64,000 bases of DNA from Burkholderia puraquae (GTDB lineage: Bacteria; Pseudomonadota; Gammaproteobacteria; Burkholderiales; Burkholderiaceae). Made by a program: the position numbers and the translations under genes. Shown piece after piece: positions 59,897-64,000 of this stretch. Position 1 is the stretch's first letter, and the number at the start of each line of letters is the position of its first letter. Below the pieces are notes generated by a model, which was not told the origin of the DNA, did no database searches, and saw only the letters and a list, made by a program, of their open reading frames with translations. Location of the stretch: positions 287,828 to 351,827 of the forward strand of contig NZ_NBYX01000001.1 of the NCBI RefSeq assembly GCF_002099195.1, written 5' to 3'.

Positions 59897-61176
59897 TGTT
59901 GACGAAGGGTATCGCGCGGGCGGCAGCCGCCTGCGCGGGAATGATGCTGGCCGGCGCCGCGTGCGCCGCGCAGCCGGCCGCAGTGAAGACCGAAACCGTA
60001 TCGGGCGGCCGCTATGGGCCCGTGACCGTGACCCAACCCAGCGGGCCGCTGCGTGGCTTCGTCGTGCTGTTCTCGCGCGAGGCCGGCTGGAATGCGGCCG
60101 ACCAGCAGGCCGCCGATGCGCTCGCCAAGGCCGGCGCGATGACGGTTGGCGTCGATTCGGAGCGTTATGCGACGAATCTCGCCGCGAAGCAGGAGACCTG
60201 CCACCACCTCGACGGCGACGCCGAAGCGGTCAGCCACCAGCTCGAACGCCTTGCGCAATCGTCGCGCTACTTCACGCCGATCGTCGCGGGCGTGGGCCAG
60301 GGCGGTGCGATCGCGAAGCAGATCCTGTCGATGGCGCCGGAGAACACGATCGCCGGCGTCGTATCGGTCCAGCCGGCGGCGAAGCTCGATGCGCGCTTCA
60401 AGCCGTGCCCGCCCGATCCGACGATCGTGCGCCGCGCGATGCCGGGCTTCGTCGAAACGGCGGCCGCGGGCGATTCCGCGAAGCTCGTGTCGCTCGTCAC
60501 GTCGCATCTGCGGGACGCCACCAGCAGCGGCGACGAGCTCGACGTGTCGGACCTGCCGCTCGTCGAGCTGCCGGCCAAGGGCGGCAGCGGCCAGCTTGCG
60601 ATCGTGATCTCGGGCGACGGCGGCTGGCGCGATCTCGACAAGACGATCGCCGAGGCGCTGCAGCGCGACGGCGTGTCGGTGGTCGGCATCGACAGCCTGC
60701 GCTATTTCTGGAGCGAGAAGCCGCCGGCTCAGGTGAGCCGCGATCTCGCGCGCGTGATGCGCACCTACATGGCGCGCTGGCATGCGAATCGCGTGGCGCT
60801 GGTCGGCTACTCGTTCGGCGCCGACGTGATGCCGTTCGCGTACAACCGGCTGCCGGCCGACCTGCGCGACAAGGTCGCCGTGATGTCGCTGCTCGGCTTC
60901 GCGCCGTCCGCCGATTTCCAGATCCGGGTGACGGGCTGGCTCGGCATGCCCGCAAGCGACAAGGCGCTGAAGGTCGCGCCGGAAATCGCGAAGGTGCCGC
61001 CGCAGCTCGTGCAGTGCTTCTATGGCGCGGAAGAGAAGGACACGATGTGCCCGGCACTCGTGAATACGGGTGCGGACGTGATCAAGACGCAGGGCGATCA
61101 CCACTTCGGCCGCGACTACATCGCGCTCGAGAAGAAGATTCTCGGCGCGTTCGGCAAGCCGGTGGCGGCGCGCTGA
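59893..61176 (+). CDS. virJ: AcvB/VirJ-family exported protein
   Basis: A 427-residue periplasmic protein with a signal sequence (AAAACAGMMLAGAACAA). It has two alpha/beta hydrolase-like halves as in AcvB. The C-terminal VirJ domain carries ISGDGGWRDLDK and GYSFGADV with nucleophile Ser307, and a DHHFGRDY segment with the likely catalytic His. In Agrobacterium, AcvB hydrolyses lysyl-phosphatidylglycerol made by LpiA; that would balance MprF here. ATG 59893 overlaps the mprF stop (ATGA), implying translational coupling. A terminator follows at 61231-61262. Confidence 0.9.
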   Translation: MMLTKGIARAAAACAGMMLAGAACAAQPAAVKTETVSGGRYGPVTVTQPSGPLRGFVVLFSREAGWNAADQQAADALAKAGAMTVGVDSERYATNLAAKQETCHHLDGDAEAVSHQLERLAQSSRYFTPIVAGVGQGGAIAKQILSMAPENTIAGVVSVQPAAKLDARFKPCPPDPTIVRRAMPGFVETAAAGDSAKLVSLVTSHLRDATSSGDELDVSDLPLVELPAKGGSGQLAIVISGDGGWRDLDKTIAEALQRDGVSVVGIDSLRYFWSEKPPAQVSRDLARVMRTYMARWHANRVALVGYSFGADVMPFAYNRLPADLRDKVAVMSLLGFAPSADFQIRVTGWLGMPASDKALKVAPEIAKVPPQLVQCFYGAEEKDTMCPALVNTGADVIKTQGDHHFGRDYIALEKKILGAFGKPVAAR

Positions 61177-61178
61177 AC

Positions 61179-61208
61179 GCCGGCGCCCGCTTCGCGGCGG
61201 GCGCCGGC
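61179..61208 (+). other. strong inverted repeat after virJ
   Basis: GCCGGCGCCCGC (61179-61190) pairs with GCGGGCGCCGGC (61197-61208) over a six-base loop, directly after the stop. No T-tract follows; it may stabilise the 3' end. Confidence 0.55.
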
Positions 61209-61230
61209 CGGCAGCTTCCGGATCATCTTG

Positions 61231-61262
61231 CGGGCGGCCTGCGGGCCGCCCGTTTCATTTTC
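61231..61262 (+). terminator. terminator between virJ and the DUF934 gene
   Basis: CGGGCGGCC (61231-61239) pairs with GGCCGCCCG (61244-61252) across TGCG, followed by TTTCATTTT. It ends the mprF-virJ transcript. The DUF934 stop codon on the opposite strand lies at 61255-61257. Confidence 0.75.
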
Positions 61263-61686
61263 CGGCTGGCGTTGCCGCGTTCGGCTGCGGCATCGCCGTT
61301 CGTGCATCGTGCTGATAGAAGCCCGGGAACCGGTCGAGCTGCCGCCGCGCGGCAGCGATGTCCGTGCCGTCACCGAGCACCGCGCTCGAAAAGCCCGTGC
61401 GCTCCATCAGCAGCAACTGGTCGACCAGCACGTCGCCGGTCGCGCGCAGGTCGCCGGCGAAGCCGTAGCGCTTGCGCAGCAGGTACGCCTGACTGTACGC
61501 GCGGCCATCGGTGAACGACGGAAACGCCAGATCGATGCGCGCCGCCTGCGCGATTCGAGCAGCGAGCGGCGGCAGTTCCTCGTCGTTGCCGATCGTCAGC
61601 GTCGCGGCATCTTGCTGCTGTGTGTCGCCGGTGTGTTCGGCCGGCGTCAGCAGCCGGATGCGTGCGGTCGGGTGCGCTTGGTTCAT
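61255..61686 (-). CDS. DUF934 domain-containing protein
   Basis: A 143-residue protein with the DUF934 pattern IDLAFPSFTDGRAYSQAYLLRKRYGFAGDLRATGDVLVDQLLLMERTGFSSAVL. DUF934 genes almost always follow a CysI-type reductase, and may serve it in assembly or electron supply; no catalytic activity is established. Its ATG overlaps the end of the reductase gene (ATGA, 61683-61686), so the pair is translationally coupled. Confidence 0.9.
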   Translation of the reverse strand: MNQAHPTARIRLLTPAEHTGDTQQQDAATLTIGNDEELPPLAARIAQAARIDLAFPSFTDGRAYSQAYLLRKRYGFAGDLRATGDVLVDQLLLMERTGFSSAVLGDGTDIAAARRQLDRFPGFYQHDARTAMPQPNAATPAGK

Positions 61687-63467
61687 GCGTGCTCCATCTG
61701 ATGGCGCGCGTCGTTCGCGGCGGCCTTGAAGGGTTCCGTGCCGATGCGGCGGACGGTGTCGATGAATCGCTCGCTGCGGCCGTCGTCGTCGATCCGTGCG
61801 TCGAGATACGCGTTGACGATCGCATCGACGACATCGACGATCTCGTCCGCCGAAAACGACGGGCCGATCACCTTGCCCGGCCGCGCGGGGCCGCTTGCGG
61901 TCGAGCCGTCCGAGCCGCCGAGCGTGACCTGGTACCACTCCGCGCCGTCCTTGTCGACGCCGAGGATGCCGAGGTGGCCGCTGTGATGGTGGCCGCACGA
62001 GTTGATGCAGCCGCTGATGTGCAGGTCGATGTCGCCGACGTCGTGCAGCATGTCGAGATCCTGGAAGCGCTCGGCGATCGCATCGGCGATCGGGATCGAG
62101 CGTGCATTCGCGAGCGCGCAGAAGTCGCCGCCCGGGCACGCGATCATGTCCGTCAGGAGTCCGACGTTCGCGCTGGCCAGCCCGATCGCACGCGCGTTTT
62201 CCCACAGCAGGAACAGGTCGTCGACATGCACCCACGGCAGCACGACGTTCTGCGTATGCGTGACGCGCGCCTCGCCGGCCGAGAAGCGGTCGGCGAGATC
62301 GGCGAGCGCGTCGAGCTGGTCGGGCGATGCGTCGCCCGGTGCCTGCAAGCGGCGCTTGAACGACAGCGTGACGATGCGCAGCGCCGGGTCGCGGTGGCCG
62401 GCGACATTGCGTGCGAGCCAGCGCGCGAAAGCCGGATGGCGGGCCGCCTGGGCGGACATGCGCTGGTTCGCATCGCGCAGGCTGGCCGTGCGCGGCTTGA
62501 GCCGCGGCGGGACGAACGACGCGGCGACGCGGTCGAATTCGACCTGCGGAATCGTGTGCAGCCCGCCGTCGTGATCGACGATCTGGCGGAACTCCTCCTC
62601 GACGTCGTCGATGTAGCGCTGCCCCTCGGTCTTCACGAGGATCTTGATGCGCGCCTTGTACTTGTTGTCGCGCCGTCCGTAGCGGTTGTACACGCGGACG
62701 ATCGCCTCGATGTAGTTCATCACGTGCTGCCAGGGCAGGAACGCGCGCAGCAGTGTCGCGATCATCGGCGTGCGGCCCATCCCGCCGCCGACGCTCACGC
62801 GAAAGCCGAGTTCGCCCGCGTCGTTGCGCACGAGCTTCAGCCCGACGTCGTGCCAGTCGGTGGCCGCGCGGTCTTCGGCCGCGCCGGTGATCGCGATCTT
62901 GAACTTGCGCGGCAGGAACGCGAACTCGGGATGCAGCGTCGTCCACTGGCGCATCACTTCGGCGAACGGGCGCGGATCGGCGATCTCGTCCGGCGCGACG
63001 CCCGCGCGTTCGTCGCACGAGATATTGCGAATGCAGTTGCCGCTCGTCTGGATCCCGTGCATGTCGACGGTCGCGAGCAGGTCCATCACATCGGCCGCTT
63101 TCGTGAGCGGAATCCAGTTGAACTGCACGTTGGTGCGCGTCGTGAAGTGCGCGCTGCGGGTCGGCAGGCGCAGCGTGCCGAGCAAGGCCTGCGCGTCGGA
63201 TGCGGCGCGGTAGGTGGCGTCGTCCGGCACGTCGTAGTCGCGGGCGATCCGCGCGAGCACGCGCAGCTGCGCGCTCGACAGTTCCCCGTACGGTACGGCG
63301 ACGCGCAGCATCGGCGCGTGGCGCTGCACGTACCAGCCGTTCTGCAGGCGCAGCGGCCGGAACGCGTCTTCGCTCAGCGTGCCGTGCTGCCAGCGTTCGA
63401 GCTGGTCGCGAAACTGGGCGGCGCGGCTGTGCACGAGCGCCCGGTCGAAAACGGTATATCGATACAT
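61683..63467 (-). CDS. cysI: siroheme-dependent sulfite/nitrite reductase (CysI-like)
   Basis: A 594-residue hemoprotein reductase with two ferredoxin-like/siroheme repeats. The coupled siroheme-[4Fe-4S] ligands are C444 and C450 (ACPGGDFC) and C487 and C491 (SGCINSCGHHH). The proximal half starts TRSAHFTTRTNVQFNWI. It should reduce sulfite to sulfide for cysteine synthesis, or nitrite; the neighbouring DUF934 gene favours sulfite. No cysJ is adjacent. ATG 63467 is used, with the usual family N-terminus MYRYTVFDRALVHS. CobA at 16.7 kb provides siroheme precursor. Confidence 0.9.
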   Translation of the reverse strand: MYRYTVFDRALVHSRAAQFRDQLERWQHGTLSEDAFRPLRLQNGWYVQRHAPMLRVAVPYGELSSAQLRVLARIARDYDVPDDATYRAASDAQALLGTLRLPTRSAHFTTRTNVQFNWIPLTKAADVMDLLATVDMHGIQTSGNCIRNISCDERAGVAPDEIADPRPFAEVMRQWTTLHPEFAFLPRKFKIAITGAAEDRAATDWHDVGLKLVRNDAGELGFRVSVGGGMGRTPMIATLLRAFLPWQHVMNYIEAIVRVYNRYGRRDNKYKARIKILVKTEGQRYIDDVEEEFRQIVDHDGGLHTIPQVEFDRVAASFVPPRLKPRTASLRDANQRMSAQAARHPAFARWLARNVAGHRDPALRIVTLSFKRRLQAPGDASPDQLDALADLADRFSAGEARVTHTQNVVLPWVHVDDLFLLWENARAIGLASANVGLLTDMIACPGGDFCALANARSIPIADAIAERFQDLDMLHDVGDIDLHISGCINSCGHHHSGHLGILGVDKDGAEWYQVTLGGSDGSTASGPARPGKVIGPSFSADEIVDVVDAIVNAYLDARIDDDGRSERFIDTVRRIGTEPFKAAANDARHQMEHA

Positions 63468-63646
63468 GACGTGATACGCGAGAGGAGCCGCGGCTGAAGC
63501 GCGCGGCTCGGGAGAGACGTTGCGACGGATGTCAGGCAACCGGAGACAGCGTAGGGAACGCGGTGCGGCGGGACAAGCAGCAGATCGGGACGAAAAAGGC
63601 GCAGCAGATGGCCAGCGTGACGCCGGCGCGGGTGCGTGGCGGGTGT

Positions 63647-64000
63647 TTATGCGTCGGCGTCGACGACGAGCGCCGGATCGAGCGCGCGGATGCGCTGGTC
63701 GATGAAGTAGCCGCCGCCTTCCTGGTAGCGCAGGAACAGGCGGCCGCACGAGCGGCAGCGGTTGACGGTGCAGCGGTTGTACGGGAAATGGCGCAGTGCG
63801 ATCGGCGCATCGTCCGACGCGTAGCGCGTGCCGCCCGGATGATATTCGGCGTAGGTCGGCTCCGTTTCGCCGGGCGGCGCGAGCGTGGCGATTTCGGTCA
63901 GTTGCGCGTCCTGCAGCGACAGCGGCAGGGTCGTCCATCCGGCGAGCGGCGTTTTCGTGCAGGTGCACGGCTGCGTGACGTGCGCGGCTTCAGCCGTCAG
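63647..64000 (-). CDS. partial small cysteine-cluster protein, runs off right edge
   Basis: The last 117 codons of a protein whose start lies beyond the window; it ends at TAA 63647-63649. It contains an N-terminal-side PCTCTK motif and a zinc-ribbon-like RCTVNRCRSCGRLFLRYQEGGGYF segment near the C-terminus, preceded by PTYAEYHPGGTRYASDDAPIALRHFPYNR. Codon bias matches that of neighbours. I do not recognise a named family. It is on the same strand as cysI, 179 bp upstream, so it may belong to the same transcript. The 63468-63646 gap holds no other supported gene. Confidence 0.65.
   Translation of the reverse strand: MTAEAAHVTQPCTCTKTPLAGWTTLPLSLQDAQLTEIATLAPPGETEPTYAEYHPGGTRYASDDAPIALRHFPYNRCTVNRCRSCGRLFLRYQEGGGYFIDQRIRALDPALVVDADA

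Overview
The window is GC-rich, densely coding DNA with strong G/C bias at third codon positions. Its content (a DUF3331 protein, MocR/AraC/LysR regulators, a NasS-NasT controlled nitrate operon, a nitrate reductase fused to a flavoprotein, a T6SS with TagK, an mprF-virJ pair) fits a Burkholderia-type betaproteobacterium, probably of the B. cepacia complex. That assignment is inferred from gene content and composition; no database search was possible. No rRNA, tRNA, CRISPR array, insertion sequence or replication origin was recognised.

Layout. (1) 1-16.5 kb is mostly housekeeping and accessory chromosome: two MFS exporters, a DUF3331 protein, a tandem-GNAT acetyltransferase divergent from a MocR regulator, a CPBP membrane protease, a lipoprotein, a DegP/HtrA-like protease, a DUF4303 protein, an FAH-family hydrolase with an AraC regulator, a YkgJ-type cysteine-cluster protein and a uracil-DNA glycosylase. 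Two regulatory regions stand out: a MerR-type operator-promoter before the first MFS gene, and before the second MFS gene a promoter, a 16-codon leader peptide and a terminator that look like a ribosome-controlled attenuator. (2) 14.8-26.6 kb is the nitrate/nitrite assimilation locus. nasT-nasS (sensor and ANTAR antiterminator) and cobA (siroheme precursor) lie on the minus strand; narK-nirB-nirD-nasA lie on the plus strand. The region between them carries two candidate NtrC sites, a consensus sigma-54 promoter, two ANTAR-type hexaloop hairpins and an intrinsic terminator.

(3) 26.7-53.9 kb is a type VI secretion system with every core gene visible. tagK-tssE-F-G-A are on the minus strand. tssH-B-C-hcp-tssJ-K, vgrG, a metzincin-type effector, two tandem periplasmic immunity candidates, the fossil of a third copy, PAAR, tssL, tssM and a second tssL are on the plus strand. 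The vgrG-effector-immunity-PAAR module is visibly lower in GC than the structural genes, as expected for an exchangeable cargo cassette.

(4) 54-64 kb holds an SDR oxidoreductase, a GlcG/HbpS-family protein, a LysR regulator, a small secreted protein, mprF with virJ/acvB (aminoacyl-phospholipid synthesis and turnover), and a minus-strand sulfite/nitrite reductase with its DUF934 partner. A truncated small cysteine-cluster protein runs off the right edge.
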